Assembly (NCBI RefSeq): GCF_000016345.1
Contig: NC_009379.1
Span: forward strand, 1,302,001 to 1,366,000
Reading direction: 5' to 3'
Source: Polynucleobacter asymbioticus QLW-P1DMWA-1
GTDB taxonomy: Bacteria; Pseudomonadota; Gammaproteobacteria; Burkholderiales; Burkholderiaceae
DNA: 64,000 bases
Position numbers and translations under genes: made by a program. Below are positions 33,885-44,790 of this stretch, piece after piece; position 1 is the stretch's first letter; each line of letters opens with the position of its first letter. The notes below the pieces were generated by a model. The model was not told the DNA's origin, did no database searches, and was given only the letters and a program-made list of their open reading frames with translations.

Positions 33885-35885
33885 CTATTTTGAAACATCT
33901 AGATGACCGCGTGCATCCATCAGCGTTTCATATATCTTAGGATCTACAGAATGTTTTTTTAGTGCCTCATTAAGCTTAGCTCGCAAGAAAGTGCTCGACG
34001 TATAACGCGTAACTTCACTATAAAAACGATCTGCTAAGCATTTAACCATATCTGCGTAGCGATCAATCCACTCTGGGCTGATATCGAAACGGTCATAGTT
34101 CACAATTGCGGCAACTTTATGTGGAATAGCTTTTAAAGCCTCTTCTACTGCCCTGCGGATATTTTCAACATCTGCATCCGCTCGTACCATGAAGCCTTCT
34201 AAATTGACGAAGAGGATATTTTTAAGTGGGTCATAGATGAATCGATCACCAAAGGGAATATCTAGCAGCTCAGAACGTAAACCCATAGTTTCTGGATAGA
34301 AAATGCGTTGATCCATCAACTTGAGATGGGCATCAACTAAGGGTTGAAAATCCATTTTTTTAAGAATATCTTTTTCAAGATCGATACCAGGCGCTATTTC
34401 GATCAGCGCAACACCTTCTTGGGTGAGCTTAAAGACACAACGCTCGGTAATGTAGATGACCTCTTGCCCTTTTTTCAAAGATTGCTCAGCGCTAAATGTG
34501 CGATGCTCGACCTCTTTGACGAATTTATTCCCCATACCCTCACGCTCAATTACCAGCTTTCCATGGGCTATAACAAGATGTGACTTTGCTGCCATAAAGC
34601 TGCCAACAAATACAACTTTTCTGGCATTTTGGGAGATATTAATAAACCCACCTGCTCCTGCTAACTTATCGCCAAACTTAGATACATTCAAATTCCCGCT
34701 TTCATCCATTTGGGCCAACCCCAAAATGGCAATATCCAATCCTCCACCATCATAAAAATCAAATTGGTAAGGCTGATCTAAGATTGCCTGAGTATTGACT
34801 GCGGCACCAAAATTTAGGCCGCTCGCAGGAATTCCTCCGATCACGCCTGGTTCAGTCGTAAGCGTGAATAGATCGGTCACATTTTCTTCTGCTGCTACTG
34901 CCGAAACTCCTTCGGGCATCCCAATACCTAGATTAACTACATCATTTGGTCGCAATTCCATTGCCGCTCTACGGGCAATGACTTTACGAGAATCTAAAGG
35001 CATATCTTGACGAGTGGAATGCGGAACTCGTATTTCACCAGAAAATGCAGGGTTGTATGGCTCTATAAAAGTTTGCATATGGTATTCAGGCTTTTCTGAA
35101 ACCACTACGCAATCAACCAATACCCCTGGAATTTTTACTTGCCGAGGATTAAGACTGCCGGCAGCACAAATCCGCTCAACCTGCGCTATCACAATGCCGC
35201 CAGAATTATGAGCAGCCATAGCAATTGCTAAAGCCTCTAAGGTCAGCGCTTCTTTTTCCATGGTGATATTGCCATCAGGATCAGCGCTCGTCCCACGAAT
35301 GATGCCGACATTAATGGGCAATGCCTTGTAAAAAAGATAATCCTCGCCACCAATCTTGACCAACTCCACCAAATCTTCTACCGTCTTTTCATTGAGCTTT
35401 CCACCACCAAAACGTGGATCAACAAATGTACCAAGCCCAACATGAGTCAAGGTTCCGGGCTTGCCAGCCGCGATATCTCTAAATAAGTGACAAATAACCC
35501 CTTGAGGCAAATTCCACGCTTGTATTTGATTGCTGATTGCCATCATTTGTAATTTGGGCACTAATCCCCAATGACCACCAATGACACGAGAAACTAAGCC
35601 GGGGTGAGCCAAATGATTAAGGCCTCGATCTTTTCCATCGCCTTGGCCAGCTGCATATACCAAGGTTAAATTTCTTGGTCCCCCTTGATGCTCAAGAGGT
35701 GACTTCAACCCCTCTAAAAATAAATCTTCAAGAGCAACGGCTATATTCTCTGCAAATCCAATTCCCACAAAGCCGCCGGTGGCGATGGTATCCCCATCCT
35801 GAATTAGTTGCACAGCCTCATGGGCCGCCATAATTTTTCCGGAACTACCCGCATGCAATAAGGGTGATAGATGTGAATGGGGCAA
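33885..35885 (-). CDS. Acyl-CoA:carboxylate CoA-transferase (YdiF-type) with C-terminal extension
   Basis: This is a family I CoA-transferase with alpha and beta halves fused. The N-terminal half carries [18 protein letters not shown] (about 31-48). The second half has [14 protein letters not shown] and the Glu-bearing [16 protein letters not shown] that should hold the covalent CoA. YdiF-like proteins are about 530 residues; this one has 666, with an extra C-terminal domain from about residue 530 ([20 protein letters not shown] onward). It is located between a GntP-type permease and an exported amidohydrolase. It may activate short carboxylates such as 3-oxoacids, or supply the CoA-transfer step missing in the hydratase-lyase cluster at 3340-6499. 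Confidence 0.85.
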   Translation of the reverse strand: MPHSHLSPLLHAGSSGKIMAAHEAVQLIQDGDTIATGGFVGIGFAENIAVALEDLFLEGLKSPLEHQGGPRNLTLVYAAGQGDGKDRGLNHLAHPGLVSRVIGGHWGLVPKLQMMAISNQIQAWNLPQGVICHLFRDIAAGKPGTLTHVGLGTFVDPRFGGGKLNEKTVEDLVELVKIGGEDYLFYKALPINVGIIRGTSADPDGNITMEKEALTLEALAIAMAAHNSGGIVIAQVERICAAGSLNPRQVKIPGVLVDCVVVSEKPEYHMQTFIEPYNPAFSGEIRVPHSTRQDMPLDSRKVIARRAAMELRPNDVVNLGIGMPEGVSAVAAEENVTDLFTLTTEPGVIGGIPASGLNFGAAVNTQAILDQPYQFDFYDGGGLDIAILGLAQMDESGNLNVSKFGDKLAGAGGFINISQNARKVVFVGSFMAAKSHLVIAHGKLVIEREGMGNKFVKEVEHRTFSAEQSLKKGQEVIYITERCVFKLTQEGVALIEIAPGIDLEKDILKKMDFQPLVDAHLKLMDQRIFYPETMGLRSELLDIPFGDRFIYDPLKNILFVNLEGFMVRADADVENIRRAVEEALKAIPHKVAAIVNYDRFDISPEWIDRYADMVKCLADRFYSEVTRYTSSTFLRAKLNEALKKHSVDPKIYETLMDARGHLDVSK

Positions 35886-35936
35886 AAAATCCTCGAGTTA
35901 TAAATTAGATGGTCAAATGCCTGATGCGCTGACTGT

Positions 35937-37337
35937 TTAGACCCAACCAGTTAAATAAAACGTAGCAATAACAAAAAATACTGCCATTGTTTTAATACAA
36001 GTAATGGCAAAAATATCTTTGTAAGATATTTTGTGGGATAGGCCGGTAACCGCAAGTAATGTAATTACTGCACCATTGTGTGGGAGAGTATCCATGCCGC
36101 CGCTCGCCATGGAAGCAACTCTGTGCAAAACCTCCATTGAGATGCCTGCCGCTTGCGCTCCTTGAATAAAGAAATTGGACATCGCAGCTAAAGCAATGCC
36201 TAAACCTCCTGAAGCGGAACCAGTTATTCCCGCTAAGGCTGTGACGGTCACAGCTTCGTTTACCAAGACGTTAGGTACGGACTTAAGAGTATCGGCAACA
36301 ACTAAGAAACCAGGTAGTGCAGCGATCACAGCCCCAAAACCATATTCAGAAGCTGTATTCATCGAAGCAAGAAGCGCGCCACTTACCGCCGCTTTAGAGC
36401 CCTCAGCAAAACTTTCAAAAATACGTTTGTGTGCGAACAAAATAACGGTCAGAATACCCAGCAGCAATGCACCCTCGACAGCCCATATTGCAGAAATTTT
36501 TCCGACCTCCTGAACAACTGGAGCGGGGCTTCCAATAACAGCAGGTATAAATGAAACAGTGTCTCCATAAACCTTTGGCAACCAATCGGTAAAGATCCTA
36601 TTGGCAAATGCCACTATGAGCAAAGGAAGAACAGCGATTAAGGGATTGGTAAGCTTTTCAGTTAAATCAAAAGCTACCGGCTCATTGATGTGGTTGGTAC
36701 CATAACCTTCATTTAACTTCTGAGCAGATCTGCGACGCCACTCTAAATAAAACATACCCAGCGTCAAAATAAAGATGGACCCCATAATGCCCAATACTGG
36801 CGCAGCATAAATATTTGTCTTGAAAAAGGATGTGGGGATCACGTTTTGGATTTGAGGGGTTCCAGGCAATGAATCCATCGTAAAGGTGAATGCCCCTAAT
36901 GCAATCGTGCCGGGTATTAAGCGCTTTGGAATATCACCTTGGCGGAAGAGTTCGGCAGCAAATGGATACACCGCAAAAACAACTACAAATAGTGAGACAC
37001 CACCATAGGTCAATAGAGCGCAGACTAAGACAATAGAGAGCATGGCTCTTTTAGCCCCCACTATCTTGATTACTGAAGAAACGATGGCCTTAGAAAAACC
37101 CGAAAGTTCGATCACTTTTCCAAATACTGCGCCTAATAAAAAGACTGGGAAATAGCTTTTCACAAAGCCGACCATCTTATCCATGAATAAGCCGGTAAAC
37201 ATCGGGGCTACTAAAGTGGGATCGGTTAAGAGCACCGCGCCAAGGGCGGCAATGGGAGCAAAAAGAATGACACTATAGCCGCGATAAGCTACAAACATCA
37301 GGAAAACTAAAGCGGCAACTACGATTAGAAGGGTCAT
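35937..37337 (-). CDS. GntP-family permease
   Basis: This 466-residue inner-membrane transporter has about 12 helices and belongs to the GntP family, which imports gluconate, hydroxybutyrate and related hydroxy acids by proton symport. The segments LLTYGGVSLFVVVFAVYP, TMDSLPGTPQIQNVIPT and ASGGMDTLPHNGAVITLLAV are characteristic. A long hydrophilic loop lies near residues 200-225. The CoA-transferase gene follows after 51 bp, suggesting uptake and activation of one carboxylate, possibly a 3-hydroxy or 3-oxo acid. Confidence 0.88.
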   Translation of the reverse strand: MTLLIVVAALVFLMFVAYRGYSVILFAPIAALGAVLLTDPTLVAPMFTGLFMDKMVGFVKSYFPVFLLGAVFGKVIELSGFSKAIVSSVIKIVGAKRAMLSIVLVCALLTYGGVSLFVVVFAVYPFAAELFRQGDIPKRLIPGTIALGAFTFTMDSLPGTPQIQNVIPTSFFKTNIYAAPVLGIMGSIFILTLGMFYLEWRRRSAQKLNEGYGTNHINEPVAFDLTEKLTNPLIAVLPLLIVAFANRIFTDWLPKVYGDTVSFIPAVIGSPAPVVQEVGKISAIWAVEGALLLGILTVILFAHKRIFESFAEGSKAAVSGALLASMNTASEYGFGAVIAALPGFLVVADTLKSVPNVLVNEAVTVTALAGITGSASGGLGIALAAMSNFFIQGAQAAGISMEVLHRVASMASGGMDTLPHNGAVITLLAVTGLSHKISYKDIFAITCIKTMAVFFVIATFYLTGWV

Positions 37338-37448
37338 CTAACTACCTTAAATAATGGTTCAGCAAGTATCTTGATCATAAAGCTCAATTGCTTAAGCTAA
37401 ATAAGTATTAACCCTCCGCCATTCGATAGTGCCGCCACATTCTTAGGC

Positions 37449-37634
37449 TTATTTTTTAGCTGTATTAATACCTAGCAAGGTATATGCAGGACAGTTACCA
37501 ATCATGCCTGTCAATAATGGAAGTATGCCAATCCATGCCCAGGGGCCAGTGATACCAAAACCGGCTAATCCCATCAGCGTTACACCTACGGTCATACGTA
37601 CAACGCGTTCTGTGTGACCAACATTGCATTTCAT
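37449..37634 (-). CDS. DUF2892 (YgaP-like) small membrane protein
   Basis: This 61-residue protein has the DUF2892 pattern: an N-terminal CNVGHTERVVRMTVG, two transmembrane segments, and the conserved GNCPAYTLLGI near the end. Such domains form a membrane hairpin, in some proteins joined to a rhodanese domain, which is absent here. It lies 16 bp downstream of rlmB. Confidence 0.88.
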   Translation of the reverse strand: MKCNVGHTERVVRMTVGVTLMGLAGFGITGPWAWIGILPLLTGMIGNCPAYTLLGINTAKK

Positions 37635-37650
37635 AAGAACCCCCTTAGAG

Positions 37651-38406
37651 TTACTTCGCTACTTTAGTAAGACGCTGTCTAAGCGCTTCATATAAGCATA
37701 CGCCACTTGCTACAGAAACATTCAAGCTTTCTACTACACCTTGCATAGGGATGCGTACGAGCTCATCACAGGTTTCACGGGTTAGACGACGCATACCCTC
37801 ACCTTCAGCCCCCATCACAATAGCGATAGGACCGGTAAGATCAAGATCGTAGATAGATTTCTCAGCTTCATCATCGGTACCCACCAACCAAACACCCGCC
37901 TCTTGCATTTCTTTCATGCTACGCACAAGATTGGTTACGGTAATAACGGGTATGACCTCAGAAGCTCCACTAGATACCTTACTGACAGTGGCATTAATAG
38001 AGGCAGAGCGATCCTTAGGAATGACTACCGCATCGACGCCGGCACCATCGGCAACACGTAAGCAGGCGCCAAAGTTATGGGGATCAGTCACACCATCTAA
38101 AACCAAGAACAATGGTTTCTTCTGAGCACTCTCTGCATCTTCCACCACTTCAGTGATGGTGCGAGCAACAGTGATTTTTTCTGCAAGAGCGACCACTCCC
38201 TGGTGTCGATCATGACCCGCTAATTTATGAAGACGCTCTGCATCAGCTGCATGCAAACGCTCTCCCAAAATCTCTTCGGCTTGCTTTAAGAAATCTCCCA
38301 TGCGTCGATCGCGACGACTGGGATCAAAATACACCGACTTCAAACTATCTGGGTCAACGCGTAAGCGCGCTTGAACCGCATGAAAACCCACTAATATTTG
38401 TTTCAT
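37651..38406 (-). CDS. rlmB: 23S rRNA (guanosine-2'-O)-methyltransferase RlmB
   Basis: This is a SPOUT-family methyltransferase that modifies G2251 in the P-loop of 23S rRNA. The 251 residues have an N-terminal substrate-binding domain with [11 protein letters not shown] and the knotted SpoU domain with [15 protein letters not shown] (motif 1), [12 protein letters not shown] (motif 2) and [17 protein letters not shown] (motif 3). Located 19 bp after rnr, as in many proteobacteria where rnr-rlmB form an operon. Confidence 0.95.
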   Translation of the reverse strand: MKQILVGFHAVQARLRVDPDSLKSVYFDPSRRDRRMGDFLKQAEEILGERLHAADAERLHKLAGHDRHQGVVALAEKITVARTITEVVEDAESAQKKPLFLVLDGVTDPHNFGACLRVADGAGVDAVVIPKDRSASINATVSKVSSGASEVIPVITVTNLVRSMKEMQEAGVWLVGTDDEAEKSIYDLDLTGPIAIVMGAEGEGMRRLTRETCDELVRIPMQGVVESLNVSVASGVCLYEALRQRLTKVAK

Positions 38407-38425
38407 CTTTTTTAAATCACTTTTT

Positions 38426-40813
38426 TTATTTACGGCGCGCTTTGGTACTGCGAACAGGCGGCTTGCTACCAGCGGGTTTGCCTACAGGGCGACTTGGCTT
38501 AGCAGCCTTGCTGCTCTTGCGACTTGCCTGACTCTTGGATTGGTTGGCACCCAAAGTCCCCGCCGATTTAGCTGCATTCACATTAATGCCGCTTGGTTTT
38601 TGGGGTGCTTTATGGGCAGGTCTACTTTTATTGGGGGCAGCCTTCTTATTGGGTCTACCAGTATCGGCAGCTAATAACACCTGACGTCGACCAGAAGATC
38701 CACCGCCCCCTTCTGCGCCAAAACTTTTAACTAAACTAAATTCAATTTTGCGCGCATCTAAATCAACCCGGCTGACCAATACATGTAGGCGATCACCTAA
38801 GCGGTAACGAATACCTGTACGCTCACCGCGCAATTCTTGACGAGCCTCATCGTATTGGAAGTAGTCCCCACCCAACTCGGTTACGTGAACCATGCCTTCT
38901 ACAAAGAGATTTTCCAACTGAATGAATAATCCAAAATTGGCAACACCTGTAACGGTGCCGGAATACTCTTGACCCAAATGATCGCGCATGTAATAGCACT
39001 TCAACCATGCCTCGACATCGCGCGATGCTTCATCAGCACGGCGCTCATTTGATGAGCAATGTACGCCCAGCTGACCCCAAATTGGTAAAGCGGCATTGGC
39101 GCCTTTGGGAACTTTTACACCCTTTGCTGCACCAGCTTTTGCATCGCTTTGAGATTTCTTGGCATTAACTGCGTTCTCACGACCCTTACCCTTGCGTGGC
39201 AAGGTAAGGTTAAGCGGAACCTTAGGCGGCAAGACCGGTACATAAGGCTTTTTCTGCAGAATCGATTTGATGACTCGATGAGTTAACAAGTCTGGGTAGC
39301 GACGAATTGGGCTCGTGAAATGTGAGTAAGCGGGATAAGCCAAGCCAAAGTGGCCTTCATTATCTGGCTGGTACATCGCCTGTTGCATTGCCCGTAGAAC
39401 AACCGATTGCAGCATATTGGCGTCCGGACGATCTTTAATCTCCCGAATCAATTTAGCAAAGTCACGCGGCTTTGGTTTGTCGCCACCGCCTAGAGAAAGG
39501 CCTGAAGTTCTCAGCACCTGACGCAAAGTCACCAACTTCTCTTCTGAAGGCTCACCGTGTACACGGTACAAACTGAGATGCTTGTTCTTATCAATAAAGT
39601 CAGCTGCACAAACGTTTGCAGTCAACATACATTCTTCAATTAAGCGATGTGCATCATTACGAATGCGCGGCTCAATACGTAAGATCTTGCCAAGCTCGTT
39701 GCTAATAATTTGGGTCTCAGTCGTTTCAAACTCAATTGCGCCACGCTTCTCACGAGCAGCCAATAAAATTTTGTAAAGAGAATATAGATTCGTTAATAAA
39801 GGACGGAACTGTGCAAAGCGCGTAGCCTCTGGCCCTTTACTGTTGGAGAGAATTTCCCAAACAGTGTCATAGGTAAAGCGCTGAGCCGAATGCATGACTG
39901 CTGGATAGAACTGGTATGCCAATACGATGCCATTGTTGTCCACTACAGAATCACAGACCATGCAAAGGCGATCAACCCCAGGATTTAAAGAGCAAAGACC
40001 ATTGGAGATCTTTTCTGGGAGCATCGGGATAACGCGGCGCGGGAAGTAAACGGAGGTTGCACGCAATAAGCCTTCGTCATCCAATGGTTGTCCAGGCTTA
40101 ACGTAATGCGAAACATCGGCAATCGCGACAATTAAACGCCAAGCCTTAGTTTGCCCATACATTACTGGCTCGCAATAGACGGCATCATCAAAGTCACGCG
40201 CATCTGCTCCATCAATCGTCACTAGAGGTACGTCGCGTAAATCAACGCGGCCCTCTAAGTCCCCCTGCTGCACAGTATCTGGCAATGCTGCCGCTTCTTT
40301 TAAGGCAGCTGCTGAGAATTCATGAGGAACGCCATACTTACGTACCGCTATTTCGATTTCCATTCCGGGATCATCAATCTCACCTAAAACCTCAACTACA
40401 CGACCTACCGCCTGGCGATAGCTATCTGGGTAATCAATGATTTCAACGCTAACTACTTGCCCTAATTTGGCGACACCTTGGCCTTTAGGTGGAATCAAAA
40501 TATCGTGGCCAATACGTTTATCCTCTGGCGCAACAATTAATACACCATTCTCATTTAAGAGACGACCGATCACCACTTTGTTAGCGTGCAGAACTACCTC
40601 AACAATTTGCCCTTCCGGACGGCCTCGTCGATCTGTTCCTAATACTCTGACATTGACTCTATCGCCATGCATGACGCGTGACATTTCTCTCTCGGAGAGA
40701 AAAATATCTTCACCACCATCATCGGGAATAACAAATCCAAATCCATCTCGATGCCCCTGAACTGTTCCTAATCGGTCAGCCTCACGCGGCATCAAGTCTT
40801 TTGCTTTACGCAT
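38426..40813 (-). CDS. rnr: Ribonuclease R
   Basis: This 3'-5' exoribonuclease degrades structured RNA. The 795 residues show cold-shock domains (about 15-160), the RNB catalytic domain with [12 protein letters not shown], the S1 domain ([20 protein letters not shown]) and a basic, Ala/Lys/Ser-rich C-terminal tail from about residue 705. The tail is low complexity and typical for the family. An internal low-complexity insert (about 545-580, rich in Lys and Ala) interrupts the RNB region and is unusual. Confidence 0.95.
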   Translation of the reverse strand: MRKAKDLMPREADRLGTVQGHRDGFGFVIPDDGGEDIFLSEREMSRVMHGDRVNVRVLGTDRRGRPEGQIVEVVLHANKVVIGRLLNENGVLIVAPEDKRIGHDILIPPKGQGVAKLGQVVSVEIIDYPDSYRQAVGRVVEVLGEIDDPGMEIEIAVRKYGVPHEFSAAALKEAAALPDTVQQGDLEGRVDLRDVPLVTIDGADARDFDDAVYCEPVMYGQTKAWRLIVAIADVSHYVKPGQPLDDEGLLRATSVYFPRRVIPMLPEKISNGLCSLNPGVDRLCMVCDSVVDNNGIVLAYQFYPAVMHSAQRFTYDTVWEILSNSKGPEATRFAQFRPLLTNLYSLYKILLAAREKRGAIEFETTETQIISNELGKILRIEPRIRNDAHRLIEECMLTANVCAADFIDKNKHLSLYRVHGEPSEEKLVTLRQVLRTSGLSLGGGDKPKPRDFAKLIREIKDRPDANMLQSVVLRAMQQAMYQPDNEGHFGLAYPAYSHFTSPIRRYPDLLTHRVIKSILQKKPYVPVLPPKVPLNLTLPRKGKGRENAVNAKKSQSDAKAGAAKGVKVPKGANAALPIWGQLGVHCSSNERRADEASRDVEAWLKCYYMRDHLGQEYSGTVTGVANFGLFIQLENLFVEGMVHVTELGGDYFQYDEARQELRGERTGIRYRLGDRLHVLVSRVDLDARKIEFSLVKSFGAEGGGGSSGRRQVLLAADTGRPNKKAAPNKSRPAHKAPQKPSGINVNAAKSAGTLGANQSKSQASRKSSKAAKPSRPVGKPAGSKPPVRSTKARRK

Positions 40814-40956
40814 TTAATTCCTTCGGCAATACATGCCCTATCTATATATCTAGTGATATCTGTTTTTGTTATGAATAAGACTACTGTATCAAACCACCAA
40901 GTCTGAAGAGAAAAAGCCATATTGAGCTCAAATAAGCCCTAAAACGCCCATCCCTC

Positions 40957-40962
40957 TATAAT
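40957..40962 (+). promoter_or_regulatory. -10 box of the tRNA-Leu gene
   Basis: A perfect TATAAT ends 8 bp before the first base of the tRNA. No clear -35 box lies 16-18 bp upstream. The 361-bp gap between rnr and the permease gene holds only this promoter and the tRNA. Confidence 0.6.
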
Positions 40963-40970
40963 AGAGGCAT

Positions 40971-41057
40971 GCCCAGGTGGCGAAATTGGTAGACGCACCA
41001 GCTTCAGGTGCTGGCGATCGTAAGGTTGTGGGGGTTCGAGTCCCTTCCTGGGCACCA
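40971..41057 (+). tRNA. tRNA-Leu (anticodon CAG)
   Basis: The cloverleaf can be drawn directly: acceptor GCCCAGG/CCTGGGC, anticodon stem CCAGC/GCTGG around the loop TTCAGGT, a long variable arm as in class II tRNAs, and a TTCGAGT T-loop. The 3' CCA is encoded. The anticodon CAG reads CUG leucine codons. Confidence 0.97.
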
Positions 41058-41174
41058 AACACCTTTACTAGACCTTATATGAGGTCAATACGCTCGAATG
41101 CAAGCCCCCCGCTTAATCTGCCAGCCTGCATAATAGAATCCCATCATCTGCCGTAAAGAAACTCCGAAGATCCT

Positions 41175-42470
41175 GTGAATACCGCTCTCCTTAAAAAACC
41201 GAGCAAAAAAGCCTCCCAAATTAGCCTGTTTTCAGCTACTGCCCTAGGTATCGGCGGCATGATGGGTGCTGGGCTATTTTCACTTCTAGGCACTGCGAGC
41301 GTTCATGCTGGCACACATATACCTATCGCTTTTTTAATTGGAGCCATAGCCGCCTCATTTTCGGTCTACTCCTATGCCAAATTAGGTGCCACTTTTCCAA
41401 GTAGTGGTGGCGGCGCGACTTTCACAGTGATGTGCTTTGGTCCCGGCGTCATTTCTGGCGGCCTCAATATTTTTCAATATATCGCCTACTTGATTGCCGC
41501 AGCTCTTTATGCAGCCGGCTTTTCAGAGTATGCAAATACTTTATTAGGGAACCCGCTATCACCGCTTGAAGTCAAAATGGTTGGGGCTGCTATTGTGGTG
41601 TTTTGTGCTGGCATCAATTTATTAGGCACGAGTATTGTTGGTCGAGCGGAAACTGTTGCCATTGGTTTTGTCGTCATAGCCCTATTGATATTTTCTGCAA
41701 AAGGCATACATGCTTCTAGCGGCGCCATGTTCCATTGGTCAGATTGGTCGATCAATGGCATCGCTATCGCAACCGGCATTCTGTATATCAACTATCAAGG
41801 CTTTGGGGTTGTAACCAACTCCTCTAACGCAATGGCGCAGCCACAAAAAGAATTGCCGCTAGCCATGTTTTCTGCGCTCATTTTAGTAACGTTTGCCTAC
41901 CTCCTAGTCAGTACTGCAACTGAGCTTTTACTGACCCCAGCTCAAATGATTGCGTTTAATGGTCATGTTTTAGCCGATGCTGCTGAAATGGTTACCGGAA
42001 GAACAGGTTTTGTTGTGATTGGCGCCTCTGCATTATTGGCATGTGCAGCAGCACTAAACGCCACTATCTTTGCCGCATCGAATATTGCTGCGGACATGGC
42101 AAGCAAAGTTTCTATTTCTAAAACCTTGGGTAATACCGTTTTAAAAACACAGATGCGGGCCTTAACTATTTCAGCGCTAATTGTGGTTGTGTTGGTATGC
42201 GCCTTTCCTTTAGATGTAGTCGGGAAAATGGCTAGTCTAGCTTTCTTGCTCGTTTATGCAGCAATCACTGCCGGCCACATAAAAGTGCGCAAACAAACCG
42301 GCGCAAAGCTTTGGCCACTTTGGGCAGCGATCATCATCAACTTAGGACTATTCATCACGCTCTTTATTAATGTTGTTGAAACCGCACCCGGAAGTGCCAT
42401 TGCATTGATCGGTGCGCTTATAGGCTCCTTTGCACTAGAGGCAGTATCCAGAAAATATCGGGGAAAGTAA
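41175..42470 (+). CDS. APC-family amino acid permease
   Basis: This 431-residue transporter has about 12 transmembrane helices. The N-terminal ALGIGGMMGAGLFSLLG is the conserved unwound helix 1 of the amino acid-polyamine-organocation family, and SGGGATFTVMCFGPG follows in helix 3. The substrate cannot be deduced. The gene starts with GTG at 41175; no ATG lies before the first helix, and a weak GAAG precedes it. It is transcribed alone after the tRNA gene. Confidence 0.87.
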   Translation: MNTALLKKPSKKASQISLFSATALGIGGMMGAGLFSLLGTASVHAGTHIPIAFLIGAIAASFSVYSYAKLGATFPSSGGGATFTVMCFGPGVISGGLNIFQYIAYLIAAALYAAGFSEYANTLLGNPLSPLEVKMVGAAIVVFCAGINLLGTSIVGRAETVAIGFVVIALLIFSAKGIHASSGAMFHWSDWSINGIAIATGILYINYQGFGVVTNSSNAMAQPQKELPLAMFSALILVTFAYLLVSTATELLLTPAQMIAFNGHVLADAAEMVTGRTGFVVIGASALLACAAALNATIFAASNIAADMASKVSISKTLGNTVLKTQMRALTISALIVVVLVCAFPLDVVGKMASLAFLLVYAAITAGHIKVRKQTGAKLWPLWAAIIINLGLFITLFINVVETAPGSAIALIGALIGSFALEAVSRKYRGK

Positions 42471-42506
42471 TGCTGGGCTTAGTCTGAGTTACTCAGCTTA
42501 TGTGAG

Positions 42507-42842
42507 TTATAGCCAAAATCTGGCTGCGGTAAAAACACCCATACCAACAATCAAGGTAATGAGCATTTTTCGTGTCAAATAAAAAGCAATGATGGCCGCC
42601 ACGCCTCCCCAAATATTTGGCAGCCTGAGATTAAATTGGGCAACGCTACTAGCACTAGCCGGCAAAAAAATCTCCGGAGCCAAAATTGCTACCATTGCCG
42701 CCAAAGGCGCAAAACGAATTGCCTCTAGCGCCCAATCCGGAACCTTTACGTGCTCGCCCAAAATCAAAAAGAAGCTTCTTGACCATGCAGTTACCCAAGC
42801 CATGCCAATAATCAATAAATAAATATTGAGATCAATTTGCAT
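42507..42842 (-). CDS. azlD: Branched-chain amino acid exporter subunit AzlD
   Basis: This is the small partner of AzlC, 111 residues from the ATG at 42842. Four hydrophobic helices and the AzlD pattern ALEAIRFAPLAAMVAILAPE are visible. The start shares a base with the azlC stop (TAATG), giving strict translational coupling; a longer start within azlC is unlikely. Confidence 0.9.
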   Translation of the reverse strand: MQIDLNIYLLIIGMAWVTAWSRSFFLILGEHVKVPDWALEAIRFAPLAAMVAILAPEIFLPASASSVAQFNLRLPNIWGGVAAIIAFYLTRKMLITLIVGMGVFTAARFWL

Positions 42843-43567
42843 TAAGGCGCAACCCACCTAGGGGTGCGATCGGTGACCATCCCTACTATTAATGCAGCCA
42901 CAATAGCTAAAACAATATTTAACCGAAATGGCAAACCATAAGTAGCCACCGCAACGACGGTAGCAGCTAGTGCCGCCCAACGTGCAGCAGCTCGATCCAG
43001 CATTGGGATAATAATTGCCAATAAAGCAATGGCACCTGCAAACTCTAACCCCCAGCTATTCGGAATTTGGCTAGCCAAGAAAATTCCTGCAATAGATCCT
43101 ACTTGCCATAGCGCCCAATTAGAAAACTGCATTCCGATTAACCAATACAAACGGACATGGTCTTTATCGGCATGGCGCTCGGAAGTGGATTGCGGTGTGG
43201 GGTAACGTTTAATGTAGAAGAAATAACTAAAGTCAGCAGTCATATAACCCAGAAGAATTCTGCGCCACATGGGTAAATATGAAAAATGGGCTTGCAATCC
43301 CAAGCTAAAAATAACAAAGCGTAGATTCACCATAAAAGAGGTGATTAATATCATCCAGATCGGCAGACCTACTGTGATTAGCGGAAGTGCTGCTAACTGG
43401 GATGACCCCGCATAAACTAAAAGACTCATTGTCAAAGCTTGGTGTACCGTCAGGGAAGACTTGGCCATGGCAATACCAGTCACAAACCCCCAAGTGAGAA
43501 TCGTCACACCGAACCGTGACATCTCTTTAAAGCCTTCTATAAAGGCCCGCTTCTGTTCCGAGGTCAT
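42842..43567 (-). CDS. azlC: Branched-chain amino acid exporter subunit AzlC
   Basis: This 241-residue membrane protein belongs to the AzlC/YgaZ family, which exports branched-chain amino acids together with AzlD. The segments FGVTILTWGFVTGIAMAKSS, LVYAGSSQLAALPLI and INLRFVIFSL-type (MVNLRFVIFSLGLQAHF) are family hallmarks. It is followed by azlD with a one-base overlap. Confidence 0.92.
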   Translation of the reverse strand: MTSEQKRAFIEGFKEMSRFGVTILTWGFVTGIAMAKSSLTVHQALTMSLLVYAGSSQLAALPLITVGLPIWMILITSFMVNLRFVIFSLGLQAHFSYLPMWRRILLGYMTADFSYFFYIKRYPTPQSTSERHADKDHVRLYWLIGMQFSNWALWQVGSIAGIFLASQIPNSWGLEFAGAIALLAIIIPMLDRAAARWAALAATVVAVATYGLPFRLNIVLAIVAALIVGMVTDRTPRWVAP

Positions 43568-43575
43568 TCTAATAA

Positions 43576-44073
43576 CTAGATTCCCATTTCTCTGTGCAAA
43601 ATCTTAGATTTCATCTCCTCCCAGAGGCTTTCAAAATCTTCAACCTTGGCTTCAGAAAGCTCAATAGGATCGTAGAGCCTTCCAAATACAATCGACTCTC
43701 TTTTAACCATTGTCTTTTCAAATTCCGTTAAACCGATTGGCTTGTCGTCTATATCGCGTGTCAACTCTGCTGAGCAAACAATCGCCTGCTCATCGTCTTT
43801 ATCCACTACCGCATACTCGATGAACTGCTCATGCTTTTGAACAATCACTAAGGTACCTCGGGCATAAGAAACTGCGTCATGTGCCTGAACAATATAGGAC
43901 AAAAACTGATCCTCTTCTTCCTTTTCCATCCTGAGGTCATCAACAAAGAAAAGGTATTGGTCACCATCACCATTCACCAAGGTAAAGATCTTCGGAATCA
44001 CGCCGTGAGCCAAAGCAAGGTTACGGTAGTAAGAAGCAATTTCTAGTGCGAGGTTTTCTGAAAAGAGGTGCAT
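43576..44073 (-). CDS. Uncharacterised acidic protein
   Basis: I do not recognise this 165-residue protein. It is soluble, rich in Glu and Asp, without signal peptide or membrane helix. It alternates beta-type segments (KIFTLVNGDGDQYLFFVDD, GTLVIVQKHEQFIEYAVVD) with a helical acidic C-terminus. It ends 8 bp before the azlC start and could be co-transcribed, but codon usage and composition look ordinary. No function is suggested. Confidence 0.72.
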   Translation of the reverse strand: MHLFSENLALEIASYYRNLALAHGVIPKIFTLVNGDGDQYLFFVDDLRMEKEEEDQFLSYIVQAHDAVSYARGTLVIVQKHEQFIEYAVVDKDDEQAIVCSAELTRDIDDKPIGLTEFEKTMVKRESIVFGRLYDPIELSEAKVEDFESLWEEMKSKILHREMGI

Positions 44074-44096
44074 CGTGAATGAATTTAAAAGTAAAG

Positions 44097-44780
44097 TTAG
44101 GCCAAATTCTTTTTCAAGAAATCAAAAGTTCTTTCCCAAGCCAACTTGGCAGCTTCTGGGTTGTACTGCAATGGGGGGAGCCCACGAGAATCAGACTTAG
44201 GGTTAGCAAAAGCATGCTTAGCGTCATAGCGCTCAAAGTCATAATTTACACCAGCCTCTTTTAACTTTGCCTCGAGTTGATCCACCCCAGATATGGCAAA
44301 GAAATCATCATGAGTGGCCCAATGTGCGAGCATCGGTTTCTGAATAGCTGCTGCGTCGACATACTCCAACGGAGGGTAACCATACCAAACCACTGTGCCA
44401 TCTAGCTCTGGAACATTACAAGCAGCTAAAACGGTTAAAGCACCACCCATACAAAATCCTGTGACGGCCACTTTTTTACTGCCAGTAGCTTTCAGGTATT
44501 GCACTGCGCCACGAATATCTTGACCCGCTGCATCGCCAAAGTTCAGATCACCCATGAGGTGCTCTGCCTCTTTGGCTTCTAAAGCCAACTTACCCCGGTA
44601 AAGATCGGGTACCAGTGCACGATATCCCGCTGCCGCTAAACGATCGGCTACCGATTTCACTTCGTCATCTAAGCCCCACCACTCTTGAATCACGACTACG
44701 CCAGGGGCGTTTTCTGCACTCGCGGGCTGCGCTAAATATCCTTTAACGGATTGACCATCTGGTCTTTTGTATTCAATCAT
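44097..44780 (-). CDS. Dienelactone hydrolase-family protein
   Basis: This 227-residue alpha/beta hydrolase has the Cys-His-Asp triad of dienelactone hydrolases: GFCMGGAL (nucleophile Cys), THDDFF (Asp) and AKHAFANP (His). The N-terminal GVVVIQEWWGLDDEVKSVADR is the family oxyanion region. The substrate is unknown, because no ring-cleavage genes are nearby. It lies 10 bp downstream of an MFS transporter gene, so both may serve one small-molecule route. Confidence 0.9.
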   Translation of the reverse strand: MIEYKRPDGQSVKGYLAQPASAENAPGVVVIQEWWGLDDEVKSVADRLAAAGYRALVPDLYRGKLALEAKEAEHLMGDLNFGDAAGQDIRGAVQYLKATGSKKVAVTGFCMGGALTVLAACNVPELDGTVVWYGYPPLEYVDAAAIQKPMLAHWATHDDFFAISGVDQLEAKLKEAGVNYDFERYDAKHAFANPKSDSRGLPPLQYNPEAAKLAWERTFDFLKKNLA

Positions 44781-44790
44781 GTCTGCTTTC

